Source of the DNA: Brevibacillus formosus
GTDB taxonomy: Bacteria; Bacillota; Bacilli; Brevibacillales; Brevibacillaceae
Reading direction: 5' to 3'
DNA: 64,000 nucleotides
NCBI RefSeq assembly: GCF_003013405.1
Contig: NZ_PXZL01000013.1
Coordinates: 597,343 to 661,342 of the forward strand
In this document: positions 35,075-44,213 of the stretch, one piece after another
How the letters are laid out: every line of letters begins with the position of its first letter
Position numbering within the stretch: position 1 is the stretch's first letter
Notes under the pieces: generated by a model
The model's input: the letters and a program-made list of their open reading frames with translations, nothing else
Databases searched by the model: none
Told to the model about the DNA's origin: nothing
Made by a program: the position numbers and the translations under genes

Positions 35075-35931
35075 GACCACATGAACAAGGAAGTAATCAA
35101 CCTAACGACACCTCACTGGAAACACAGATTCATACTGATTTCCAAAAAGAAATGACGTACGGCGATTATTTACAGCTCGATCAAATCTTGTCGAGTCAAC
35201 AGCGTCAATCTACCCATCATGATGAAATGCTGTTTATTATCATTCATCAGGTGAGTGAGCTATGGATGAAACAAATTTTGCACGAACTGTCAGCAGCAAA
35301 TGAGTGCATCTGCAATCACGATCTGGAGCCAGCTTTCAAAATGTTCGCGCGAGTCTCGCGTATCCAGCAGCAATTGATTAAATCGTGGGATGTCCTTTCT
35401 ACATTGACGCCAGCCGATTACCTCCAGTTCCGTGACAAGCTGGGTCATTCGTCCGGATTTCAATCCTATCAAAACCGACTCATCGAATTTACGCTAGGAT
35501 ATAAGAACCAGCATGTCCTCGCGGTGTATGCGCATCAACCAGAGCTTCACGCCCAAATGAGTGCGGCTTTGCAGCAGCCCAGCATTTACGATGCGGCGAT
35601 CAGGGAGATGGCTGCTCGCGGCTTGCCGATTGATCCGGAATGTTTGAATCGCGACTGGTCACAGCCGTATCAACCAAACCAGAGTGTAGAGCAAGCTTGG
35701 CTGACCGTGTATCGAAATGTAAACCAGTATTGGGATTTGTACGAGTTGGCAGAAAAGCTGGTGGACATCGCCAGTCAGCAACAACAATGGCGTTTTAACC
35801 ATATGACGACAGTCGAACGCATCATAGGCCAAAAGCCGGGAACAGGAGGGTCCTCAGGCGTCATGTACTTACGCAGGGCGCTCGATCACCGTTTTTTCCC
35901 GGAGCTTTGGAGCTTGCGGACGTTGTTGTAA
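35071..35931 (+). CDS. kynA: Tryptophan 2,3-dioxygenase
   Basis: 286 residues, the usual bacterial length. Signature stretches are [17 protein letters not shown] ([16 protein letters not shown]), [20 protein letters not shown] with the substrate-contact His and the distal pocket, and the C-terminal haem-ligand region [20 protein letters not shown] followed by [20 protein letters not shown]. It oxidises L-tryptophan to N-formylkynurenine with haem. No kynurenine formamidase or kynureninase lies nearby. No terminator separates it from the ABC operon, so it may be the last gene of that unit. Confidence 0.95.
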   Translation: MRPHEQGSNQPNDTSLETQIHTDFQKEMTYGDYLQLDQILSSQQRQSTHHDEMLFIIIHQVSELWMKQILHELSAANECICNHDLEPAFKMFARVSRIQQQLIKSWDVLSTLTPADYLQFRDKLGHSSGFQSYQNRLIEFTLGYKNQHVLAVYAHQPELHAQMSAALQQPSIYDAAIREMAARGLPIDPECLNRDWSQPYQPNQSVEQAWLTVYRNVNQYWDLYELAEKLVDIASQQQQWRFNHMTTVERIIGQKPGTGGSSGVMYLRRALDHRFFPELWSLRTLL

Positions 35932-35945
35932 AAAATCTTCAAATA

Positions 35946-35989
35946 AAGCGAGAAAAGTGTCTTGGGGACCCAGGGCGCTTTTTTCGCTT
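35946..35989 (+). terminator. Terminator after kynA
   Basis: AAGCGAGAAAAG (35946-35957) pairs with CTTTTTTCGCTT (35978-35989), one wobble. Confidence 0.7.
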
Positions 35990-36032
35990 GTAGTACTCCT
36001 TTCACATTTTTTCACATATCTTACCTAATATT

Positions 36033-36046
36033 GGGTACAAATACCC
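36033..36046. promoter_or_regulatory. Palindrome upstream of the MoxR/VWA operon
   Basis: GGGTA-CAAA-TACCC, a perfect 5-4-5 dyad about 85 bases before the first gene, in an AT-rich stretch that must contain the operon promoter. Candidate operator; no regulator gene is adjacent. Confidence 0.35.
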
Positions 36047-36130
36047 TTCTTTTCCTAACAAACATATGTTTTCATTTTTAATAGTGTACCTATTTTTTCA
36101 AGAACAACCAGAAATGGAGTGGGCATTTGG

Positions 36131-37231
36131 ATGGAAACAATGAAGCCACCTATGGAAGTGTTATATGCGAAACAGCTGAATGCGCTGCGATCCCATGATA
36201 CAGGGACAAAACCTCCCAATTGGCTGATGTCGCCCAGAGCTGTGCGCGACTTTATTTTAGGAACGGATGAACCCCTCTCTTATGAGGGCGAAAGTATATC
36301 GATTACGAAGAAGTTCTATGGAGACGATGTGCTTATTGAGCGCGCGATCGTCACGTTGGCGGGCAATCGCGGCTTGATGCTCGTTGGTGAGCCTGGAACG
36401 GCAAAGACGATGCTGTCTGAGCTGCTGTCTGCGGCCATCTCCGGTACGAGCACGAATACGATTCAAGGCACCGCAGGAACGACAGAGGATATGATCAAAT
36501 ACTCCTGGAATTATGCAATGCTGCTGGACAAAGGTCCTTCGTTGCAAGCGTTGGTTCCTTCCCCGTTATACAACGGAATGAGCAAGGGAATTATTACCCG
36601 TTTTGAAGAGATTACCCGTTGTCCGTTTGAGGTTCAAGACGTGTTGATTAGTATTTTGAGCGACAAGGTGATGAACATTCCCGAGCTGTCAGACGGCATC
36701 CTGTTTGCGAAGCCCGGTTTTAATATCATTGCAACAGCGAACCTGCGGGACAAAGGCGTCAATGAAATGAGCAGCGCGCTCAAACGCCGTTTTAACTTCG
36801 AGACAATTGCGCCTATTAATCATGTGAAAATGGAAGCGCAAATTATCGAATCCCAAGCAAAAGTGATTCTGGAGCAAAGCGGCGTAAACATCGAAATCGA
36901 TCGCGATGTGGTTGAGATATTGGCGACGACCTTCATGGAGCTGCGCATGGGTGAGACCAAGGAAGGGTTCAAAATCGATTCCCCTCAATCCGTGATGAGT
37001 ACAGCCGAAGCCGTATCCGTTTATGTCCAAAGTGCGATGACGTCCCATTACTATGATGGCAGGCCAATTTCCATGGATCGACTGGTACAGAATATGCTGG
37101 GAGCGGTCGTCAAGGAAAACCAAAAGGACGCAAATATCCTGAAAACCTACTTTACCAAAGTGGTCAAAGAACGGGCAAAGGAAGAGGGTCTATGGGGAAC
37201 GTATTACAACGAGAAGAAATGGATCAAATAA
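36131..37231 (+). CDS. MoxR-family AAA+ ATPase (YehL-like), first gene of a six-gene system
   Basis: 366 residues from ATG 36131 (the frame opens at GTG 36119). AAA+ core: Walker A GEPGTAKT at 86-93, Walker B-type IITRFEE at 154-160, sensor 1 ATAN at 201-204, arginine-finger region SSALKRRF at 214-221. The Walker B has Arg-Phe-Glu-Glu in place of the common Asp-Glu. MoxR ATPases act as chaperone-like remodellers, normally with a VWA-domain partner, which is present two genes downstream. The component set matches E. coli yehL-yehM-yehP-yehI-yehQ. Cytoplasmic; function of the whole unknown. Confidence 0.88.
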   Translation: METMKPPMEVLYAKQLNALRSHDTGTKPPNWLMSPRAVRDFILGTDEPLSYEGESISITKKFYGDDVLIERAIVTLAGNRGLMLVGEPGTAKTMLSELLSAAISGTSTNTIQGTAGTTEDMIKYSWNYAMLLDKGPSLQALVPSPLYNGMSKGIITRFEEITRCPFEVQDVLISILSDKVMNIPELSDGILFAKPGFNIIATANLRDKGVNEMSSALKRRFNFETIAPINHVKMEAQIIESQAKVILEQSGVNIEIDRDVVEILATTFMELRMGETKEGFKIDSPQSVMSTAEAVSVYVQSAMTSHYYDGRPISMDRLVQNMLGAVVKENQKDANILKTYFTKVVKERAKEEGLWGTYYNEKKWIK

Positions 37232-39594
37232 AGAATCAGGACCGATTCATAAAATCATTTGTCGAAGAAGAGGTCTACAATCTCAGCAAACAGGTCGTCT
37301 ATTTCCCGGTTCGTCATCATAGTCCAGCCTGCTCGTTTCATTTGAAAAAAACGATCGAAGAGTACCAACCGGAAATTATTCTGATTGAAGGCCCGGACCA
37401 TAGCAATCATATCATTCCGATTTTGACGGATGAACGGACGAAGCCTCCTGTGAGCATTTATTATGCGTACGCCTCAGGGGAGCAAAAATACGTCTGTTAC
37501 TTTCCGTTTCTTCTTTATTCGCCGGAATATGTTGCTTTGGTTGAAGCAAAACGTCGGCAGATTCCTGCTGCTTTCATTGATTTAAGCTACGGAAGCCGCC
37601 TGGAAAGCTTGGAAGACGGCCATGATTTGAAAAAGAAGAATGAAAAGCTGTCCTATCACGATGAGCGCATGCTGGCAGGCTCGCAGTTTATTCAGCGATT
37701 GTGCCAGACGATGAAATGCCGGAACTTCGATGAGCTGTGGGAAAAGGTTTTTGAGATTGATGGTATTCGCAAACAGACGCAGGATTTCGTCAAGGATGTC
37801 TTTGCCTACTGCTACCTGTCTCGAAAATGCTATGATGACGCTACTTTGGAAGCGGAAGGCGATTTGATTCGTGAGGCGCACATGCGTCAAAAAATTGCAG
37901 AGGCAAAGAAAAAACATGCGAGAATTCTCGTGATTACCGGGGGCTTTCATACATACGGACTCATCGAGGAGCGCAAGACCTCCTACAAGATACAAAAGGT
38001 GCAGGAAGAAAAAATATATCCGATGGTGTACACGTACCAGGAAGCAGATCAGTTGAATGGATACGCAAGCGGGATGCCGTACGTTCACTACTATGAGAGT
38101 GTGTGGAAGGCACTGGAGAAGAAGGAGCCTGCTCCCTTCTCGAAAAGCGCGTTAACGTACCTTCCGCAACTGCTAAAAAGACTGCGTGGCAAGGGAGAAA
38201 CGACGTCTACTGCGGATGCGATCGAAGCGTACAGCCTCATGAACGGCTTGGCTGTCATGCGGGAAAAGGCTGAGGGCGGTGCCTATGAGCTGATCGATTC
38301 CGTTCTCTCTGCTTTTACTAAAGGCGAACGCTCGATTGCAACTTCACAGCCGATTGAGACATTACGAGAGCTGTTGACCGGAGACGGAATCGGTGAAGTT
38401 GCCCCAAATTCACTGGATGTGCCTATCGTTCGAGATTGCAAAGACAGATGTAAATCGCTAAAGCTCGCGATCACGACAACAGGGCGCAATCAGAAGGTGC
38501 TGGAGCTGTATGCTAAGAAGTCGCATCGTGAAGCCAGCCAGTTCTTTCACTGCATGCAGTTCTTGGGCACAGAATTTTGCGCCAAAGAAGCGGGACCAGA
38601 CTGGATGAACAATCGAAATGTCAATCTCGTCCGAGAAACATGGCGCTACAGCTATTCCTCCTTCGTAGAAGCCCGTCTGATCGAGAGCTCGGTCTACGGT
38701 GGGACGGTGAAGGAAGCAGCCGCGCATAAGCTAGCCGATATGGTAAAAGAACTGCCGCAGCACCAGAGCCATGAACTGGCAAAATGGCTTTTGATGTCAG
38801 TCGTTATGGGGTTGGAAGAGCTGTCGGAAAGGCTCTTTGAATCTGTACAAGAGTCCGTTAGGCAGGATGGACATTTTCTCTCTCTTTGCAAAACGTTGAA
38901 GACACTCACCATTCTTTTGGAGCAAAAACGGTTGTTCGGTCTTAGCGAAACAGAACGGCTGGAGAACTTGGTGGAAGAAGTATATTACCAGGCTGTGACC
39001 AAAATCGTTGAGCAGGGAAACCCGAACCCCAACGAACTGGATGAGTTGGCCGATCAGCTCAAATTCCTCTACATGCTGAGTGAGAAGAGACAGGCGGATG
39101 ATTCCCGAGAGATTTTCAGTGATCAACTGCTGGATTTGCTGCGTAACGACAAGCTCCCTGCGAAACTGGAGGGGGTAGTGGTCGCGATCTTATGCAATCT
39201 TGAAGTGATCGAACGCGCAGAAATCTCCAGACGTGCGCGTGCCTACATGTTCGGCTCGCCTGAGCAAATGCTGCATACCGCCGCGTATTTACATGGCGTT
39301 TTTATCGTGGCTCGTGACTACCTGTTTCATCAAGAGGAAATCTTGCGAGATCTTCATCAGATGATTACATCCTTGGCCTACGACGACTTTTTGCAGGTAG
39401 TGCCTGAACTGCGATTGGCGTTTACATATTTTAGCCCAATGGAAATTAGTATGCTCTCGGAAAAAGTGGCAGCTCTCTTCCAAACGACGGTGGAACAAGT
39501 CACGAATCCAGTCATCGATGAGCGTACCTTGCGTGATGCCCGCATGCTCGATCAAGCGATCAAGGAGGAGTTTGCCAAATGGAACCTGATTTGA
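37192..39594 (+). CDS. DUF5682-like protein (YehM-like) with TraB/ChaN-like N-terminal motifs
   Basis: 800 residues. ATG 37192 lies inside the MoxR gene end and has AAGGA nine bases upstream. Residues 36-256 hold a striking set: VYFPVRHHSPAC (H42, H43), IILIEGPDH (64-70), REAHMRQKIAEA (227-238) and VITGGFHTYGL (247-257). The order H...E...(R/E)-x-x-x-M-x-x-x-I...G-G-x-H-x-x-G resembles the TraB/Tiki/ChaN/EreA superfamily of metal-dependent or haem-linked hydrolases. This superfamily link is my inference. The remaining 500 residues are helical and unrecognised. Ends overlapping the VWA gene by 16 bases. Confidence 0.8.
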   Translation: MGNVLQREEMDQIKNQDRFIKSFVEEEVYNLSKQVVYFPVRHHSPACSFHLKKTIEEYQPEIILIEGPDHSNHIIPILTDERTKPPVSIYYAYASGEQKYVCYFPFLLYSPEYVALVEAKRRQIPAAFIDLSYGSRLESLEDGHDLKKKNEKLSYHDERMLAGSQFIQRLCQTMKCRNFDELWEKVFEIDGIRKQTQDFVKDVFAYCYLSRKCYDDATLEAEGDLIREAHMRQKIAEAKKKHARILVITGGFHTYGLIEERKTSYKIQKVQEEKIYPMVYTYQEADQLNGYASGMPYVHYYESVWKALEKKEPAPFSKSALTYLPQLLKRLRGKGETTSTADAIEAYSLMNGLAVMREKAEGGAYELIDSVLSAFTKGERSIATSQPIETLRELLTGDGIGEVAPNSLDVPIVRDCKDRCKSLKLAITTTGRNQKVLELYAKKSHREASQFFHCMQFLGTEFCAKEAGPDWMNNRNVNLVRETWRYSYSSFVEARLIESSVYGGTVKEAAAHKLADMVKELPQHQSHELAKWLLMSVVMGLEELSERLFESVQESVRQDGHFLSLCKTLKTLTILLEQKRLFGLSETERLENLVEEVYYQAVTKIVEQGNPNPNELDELADQLKFLYMLSEKRQADDSREIFSDQLLDLLRNDKLPAKLEGVVVAILCNLEVIERAEISRRARAYMFGSPEQMLHTAAYLHGVFIVARDYLFHQEEILRDLHQMITSLAYDDFLQVVPELRLAFTYFSPMEISMLSEKVAALFQTTVEQVTNPVIDERTLRDARMLDQAIKEEFAKWNLI

Positions 39595-40718
39595 GCCGCG
39601 AAGCCTTGAACCGCTGGCGGTTGTTATTGGGCTCTCATGCCGAGGAATCATTGGAAGGCAGCGGGGGCTATCAATCATCCGAGTTTTCCTACCAGGAACT
39701 AGACTCGACTCTTGAATTTTTATACAACCGGGAATACGGAGAAGAGCAAGGCTACCGAAAAGAAGGCGGCCGAGGAGATTCGGCATTGACGGTTCCCACT
39801 TGGCTGAATAAAATCCGCAAGCTGTTTCCCAAGAAGACGGTAGAAATTCTTGAGCGGCAAGCTCTGGAACGTTATAACATGACAGAGCTGTTGACAGACA
39901 AAAAAGTGTTGGAAAGCATGGAGCCCAACATGACCCTCTTGAAAAACATCCTCCAATTTAAAGGCAGGATGAAAGGAGAGGTCGTGAAAAGTGCAAAGGA
40001 AATTGTGCGCAAGGTCGTAGACGATCTCCGGCGCCAGCTTGAGAATGAAGTGCAGACCAGCATCGTCGGCAAGCGCAATCGCCACAAACGCGGCTATACG
40101 AAGTCGATGAAAAATCTGGATGTGCATAAAACGATTCGTAAAAATTTGAAAAACTACGATCGCAAAAATAGCCGTTTTATCATCGATGAGCTGTATTTCC
40201 ACAGCAATATCCAGCATCACAACAAATGGAACATCGTCATTGTCGTGGACGAGAGCGGAAGTATGATGGACTCTGTGATTTACAGCTCCGTTATGGCAAG
40301 TATTTTTTACAAGCTCGCTGCCTTGAAGACGCATCTGGTTATTTTTGATACGAAGGTCGTTGATTTGAGCGATAGACTGGATGATCCGGTCGATGTGCTG
40401 ATGAGTGTGCAGCTAGGTGGGGGGACTCATATTGCACAAGCGCTCAAATACGGAAGATCACTGCTCGAAAATCCATCGAAGACGATATTTATCCTCGTCA
40501 GTGATTTGGAGGAAGGCTATCCAATCAAGGAAATGTATCGCCAAAGCAAGGAAATCATTGATGCGGGCTGCAAGTTCTTAGTGCTGACGGCTTTGGATTT
40601 CAATGGTAACGCTACGTACAACCAGCATGCTGCGAGGGTATTGAGCGATATGGGAGCAAATGTCGCCGCCATTACGCCTGATGAGCTCGCGCAATGGATA
40701 GGCAAGGTTATCAAATAG
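39579..40718 (+). CDS. VWA-domain (CoxE/YehP-like) protein
   Basis: 379 residues; ATG 39579 follows AAGGAGGAG within the end of the upstream gene. The N-terminal 200 residues are helical and basic, and the C-terminal half is a von Willebrand A domain with a complete metal-ion site: D224-E-S-G-S228, T283 in LGGGTHI and D309 in LVSDLEE. MoxR-VWA pairs (RavA-ViaA, NorQ-NorD, CbbQ-CbbO) remodel or activate client enzymes, so this is the likely adaptor between the ATPase and a target. No signal peptide, so intracellular. Confidence 0.9.
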   Translation: MEPDLSREALNRWRLLLGSHAEESLEGSGGYQSSEFSYQELDSTLEFLYNREYGEEQGYRKEGGRGDSALTVPTWLNKIRKLFPKKTVEILERQALERYNMTELLTDKKVLESMEPNMTLLKNILQFKGRMKGEVVKSAKEIVRKVVDDLRRQLENEVQTSIVGKRNRHKRGYTKSMKNLDVHKTIRKNLKNYDRKNSRFIIDELYFHSNIQHHNKWNIVIVVDESGSMMDSVIYSSVMASIFYKLAALKTHLVIFDTKVVDLSDRLDDPVDVLMSVQLGGGTHIAQALKYGRSLLENPSKTIFILVSDLEEGYPIKEMYRQSKEIIDAGCKFLVLTALDFNGNATYNQHAARVLSDMGANVAAITPDELAQWIGKVIK

Positions 40719-40743
40719 AGATAGAAAGAAGGAGGAGTAAGGA

Positions 40744-43700
40744 ATGGTTTTACGAAAGACAGATCTGAATCCGGTTACGAAGAAATTTGTGGAGGAGTTT
40801 ATCAGTGCAAGTGATCGAAACAAGCATTTGTACGATCAAATCACTGATTACGTTGCAGGTGACACAGACGAATGCCCGGCAATCGCAGAGGACCCGAGGT
40901 TTTACAGCTATACGGTTCGATCCGAATTTGACAAGCTGAAAAAACGCGGCGAGGAGCTGGCCTTCTATCGAGCAGCGGTGCTGATCTACAAGGCTAGCAA
41001 CCGTTTTTACGATAAGAAAAATGTGATGGATGAGTGCTTCCTGGATCAGATCGAACTTCAGGGTATGAAGGACATCGATGATGCTGATATCCGAGCAAAA
41101 GATCAGAAAGCATTGGAGGCCATGAGAAAAACGATCGAGCATTTCGGACATGCGTTGTTTGCCGAATTTTTGTTAAAAGCCGCGGAGGATTATCGTGTAA
41201 GCATCAGCCGTGACTACTCCTCGACATTTGATCGGGCCGAATTTTTGCTATTCATTTCGTATGCGTACACGATTTCTCCGAGCTTCTTGGAAGAAGCAAA
41301 GGAAAAGCTGATGCCGATCTATTATTACCTGATTACAGGCGATACGCGCGAATATATAAAAGAACTGCATGCTATTGCCAAAGAAGTCGTGACCATGCAG
41401 TTTTCGAGCAACAATTTGCTGACCAACGAGTCGTTGTATCCTTTATACCTCAAAGAGAAAAAGGCTGCATTGCGAGAAAAATATTATCCAGGAGAGCAGG
41501 TCAAGGAAGGCTCCCTTTTGAATCAGAAGCATTTGAAGCGTTATATGGAACTGATCATCAGCCTGCTGTATTTCCGCATTCACGTCAAAGGCGGGACCAG
41601 TGCATTCCTGAAGAAGGAAGAGGAGATAGACCGGGAGCTGCACGACACCTTGCAAATCTTTTTTGACATGTTCCCGCTTGATATCATGTCCGAAGATAAG
41701 AGACTGGCTGACCTTGTGCAGATGGAGGAGCCTTACGATCTACTGCTGGGACTTCGCGAGCATTTACTATCTCCCCCGACGCTTTGGGAGCAGGTGAAAC
41801 AGCTGGCGCTTGAAGATGTAACCAAATCAAGACGAGCGCTTGAGCTTGCTTCAATCCCGATGGTCAAAGGATTTTTATACAAAACGCTGGCGGCAGCAGG
41901 CGTGGATCTCTCCGATTTCCAGCCTTCTTTGGAAGGGATTATTCAAGACGCGCTGCGACGTGCGAAGGGCTCGACGAAGCTGGCGAGCTATTTGGATGAA
42001 AAAGCTGCCCTAGAGGATGTGCTCGAGCATGTGCATCTGGAGGACGTACAACTCGTAAGACAGCAGATGATCCTGTTGAGCTTCTTGCCTGTGGACCATC
42101 GGTTTATTGCCCGTCTGATTCCGTTCATGTGCCACTACAAAGACAAGTCCAATCGCAGAGTAGGCCATATGTGCTTTGCTCATGCGTTTCAGGATCGATT
42201 GACCGGCATCATCGATCATTACCGGAAGGACGAAGCTGTAGATGTCCAGACACTTTTCTATCAGATTTTGTCCATCAAGGAGATGCACTATTATTATACT
42301 GACGTCAATGAAGAGGTGTATCGTTCGTTGGTCGTAGCAAATCCGGATATGAGTCTGGCTCAATTTGACAAGCTGGATACGGAGCTTCGCGTGTTTGTGA
42401 TGCAAACCCTATTGGCGGCAAAGGAGACGCTGTCAGAGGAATTGCGCAACCAAGCCATTCTGCTCGGGTTGGCTGACAGCTCGAAGAAAGTGAGCGGCCT
42501 TGCTGGTGCAGCGTTTCTTCAGGCAAAAGACAAGGAGCTTTATTTGCACGTCTATCAAACCGAGAAAAAAGCAAAGGTTAAGGAAATGGCGCTGGATGCG
42601 ATTCGCTCTCTGGACGATAACAAGGAGATTTTCCAAGAGCTACTGACAAATGAAAAGAGCAGCAAATTTAAAACGCTGCTGCAAACATTTATCGACGCCG
42701 AAGAGCAAGGGCCAGATGCGAGCTTGACCCATTTGGGCAATCTGACAGACAAGCGCAAGCTCACACGGATTAAATGGATGCCACTCGAGCGCATGCCAGT
42801 CCTTCGCGACCAAGACGGCAATGAGCTGGGAAAAGAAGTAATGGAGTACATGCTAACCGCCTCAATCGATTTCCCGACAGCGCCAAACCAGCTGGTACTT
42901 GACTTGAAACCGTCTCTGCAAGCGGCATCTGCTGCTGACTTTACTACAGAAGTTTTGCGCACATGGATCGATAATGGAGCAGTCGCCAAAGAAAAATGGG
43001 TCATGCCGCTTTGCGTCGCCTTCGGAGATCGACGTATAGTCGATACGATCGGTCAGTTGATTAAGGAGTGGACAGATCACTCTCGCGGTGCTTTGGCTGC
43101 GGACGGTGTTCGTGCTCTGTCGTTCTCGAATGATTTGACAGCGCTGCGTCTAATCGACCAGATCAAGCGTACGATCAAAAACAGGCAAGTCAAATCAGCA
43201 GCAGAAGAGGCGCTGTCCATGGCGGCTGCGAATCAGAACATTTCCGCGATGGAACTGGAAGACCGACTGGTCACGACGCTTGGCTTCGATGCGTCTGGCA
43301 AGCAAATGTTTGACTACGGTGACCGCACCTTCACGGTCAAAGTCAGCAACGAGCTGGAGCTGGAAGTTACGAACGACAGCACAGGAAAAGCGGTCAAAAA
43401 TCTGCCCGCACCGTCCGCGAAAGACGATCAGGAGAAGGCAGAACAAGCGCGATTGACTTTTGCTCAATTGAAAAAAGATCTGAAAAATATGGTGAAAGTG
43501 CAATCTCTTCGTCTGGAGGAGTCCCTGTCGAAATCGCGTTATTGGTCAACGGCAGCTTGGAAACGTCTCTTTGTGGAGAACGTGTTGATGCAAAAATTCG
43601 CCATTGGGCTAATCTGGGGTGTATACGAGGACGGAAAGCTCATAGATACGTTCCGCTATATGGACGACGGGACATTTAACACCGTGGACGAGGATGAGTA

Positions 43701-44211
43701 TGAGTTGGCAGATGAGAAGCTCATTGGTTTGATTCATCCACTGGAGCTGGACGAAGAAACGTTGAACGGCTGGCGTACTCAGCTAGAAGATTACGAAATT
43801 ACGCAACCGTTCGAGCAGTTAAGTCGTGAAGCGTTCCTGCCAACGGAAGAAGAAATAAAAGCCAATGAAGTGCTCCGCCTTCCTGTTGAATCGTATTCAC
43901 CGACTGCTTTTGCGAAAATGATGGAGAAATTCGGCTGGGTCAAAGGAACGCCGCTCGATGCCGGTTATTATTACGAGTTTTACAAACTGTATGACGGTAT
44001 GGTGGCTGAGTTAAAAATCAGCGGGGCGAGCATTTCGTATTGGGAAGGAATGGAGGATGTGAAGCTGGAAGCGTTGGCTTTCTTTCCAAATAAAGATGCC
44101 GAGTACAAGCATTTCTACTTCAAACCAGTGGATCGAATGAAGCTCACTGATATTCCAACACGCATTTTCAGCGAAACCGTCTATGATGTCATGCGAGCAG
44201 CAGGAAAATAA
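40744..44211 (+). CDS. DUF4132-domain protein (YehI/MolR-like)
   Basis: 1155 residues, ATG 40744 with AGAAGGAGGAG. Residues about 1-880 look like a long alpha-helical solenoid of HEAT type (for example NQAILLGLADSSKKVSGLAG and KVKEMALDAIRSLDDNKEIF). The C-terminal third holds DUF4132: WKRLFVENVLMQKFAIGLIW with VYEDGKLIDTFRYMDDGTF, then LIHPLELDEETLNGWRTQL. Unlike E. coli YehI no WGR domain is evident. No catalytic site recognised; probably a scaffold or substrate binder for the ATPase-VWA module. The gene is followed after two bases by the SWIM gene. Confidence 0.85.
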   Translation: MVLRKTDLNPVTKKFVEEFISASDRNKHLYDQITDYVAGDTDECPAIAEDPRFYSYTVRSEFDKLKKRGEELAFYRAAVLIYKASNRFYDKKNVMDECFLDQIELQGMKDIDDADIRAKDQKALEAMRKTIEHFGHALFAEFLLKAAEDYRVSISRDYSSTFDRAEFLLFISYAYTISPSFLEEAKEKLMPIYYYLITGDTREYIKELHAIAKEVVTMQFSSNNLLTNESLYPLYLKEKKAALREKYYPGEQVKEGSLLNQKHLKRYMELIISLLYFRIHVKGGTSAFLKKEEEIDRELHDTLQIFFDMFPLDIMSEDKRLADLVQMEEPYDLLLGLREHLLSPPTLWEQVKQLALEDVTKSRRALELASIPMVKGFLYKTLAAAGVDLSDFQPSLEGIIQDALRRAKGSTKLASYLDEKAALEDVLEHVHLEDVQLVRQQMILLSFLPVDHRFIARLIPFMCHYKDKSNRRVGHMCFAHAFQDRLTGIIDHYRKDEAVDVQTLFYQILSIKEMHYYYTDVNEEVYRSLVVANPDMSLAQFDKLDTELRVFVMQTLLAAKETLSEELRNQAILLGLADSSKKVSGLAGAAFLQAKDKELYLHVYQTEKKAKVKEMALDAIRSLDDNKEIFQELLTNEKSSKFKTLLQTFIDAEEQGPDASLTHLGNLTDKRKLTRIKWMPLERMPVLRDQDGNELGKEVMEYMLTASIDFPTAPNQLVLDLKPSLQAASAADFTTEVLRTWIDNGAVAKEKWVMPLCVAFGDRRIVDTIGQLIKEWTDHSRGALAADGVRALSFSNDLTALRLIDQIKRTIKNRQVKSAAEEALSMAAANQNISAMELEDRLVTTLGFDASGKQMFDYGDRTFTVKVSNELELEVTNDSTGKAVKNLPAPSAKDDQEKAEQARLTFAQLKKDLKNMVKVQSLRLEESLSKSRYWSTAAWKRLFVENVLMQKFAIGLIWGVYEDGKLIDTFRYMDDGTFNTVDEDEYELADEKLIGLIHPLELDEETLNGWRTQLEDYEITQPFEQLSREAFLPTEEEIKANEVLRLPVESYSPTAFAKMMEKFGWVKGTPLDAGYYYEFYKLYDGMVAELKISGASISYWEGMEDVKLEALAFFPNKDAEYKHFYFKPVDRMKLTDIPTRIFSETVYDVMRAAGK

Positions 44212-44213
44212 CG

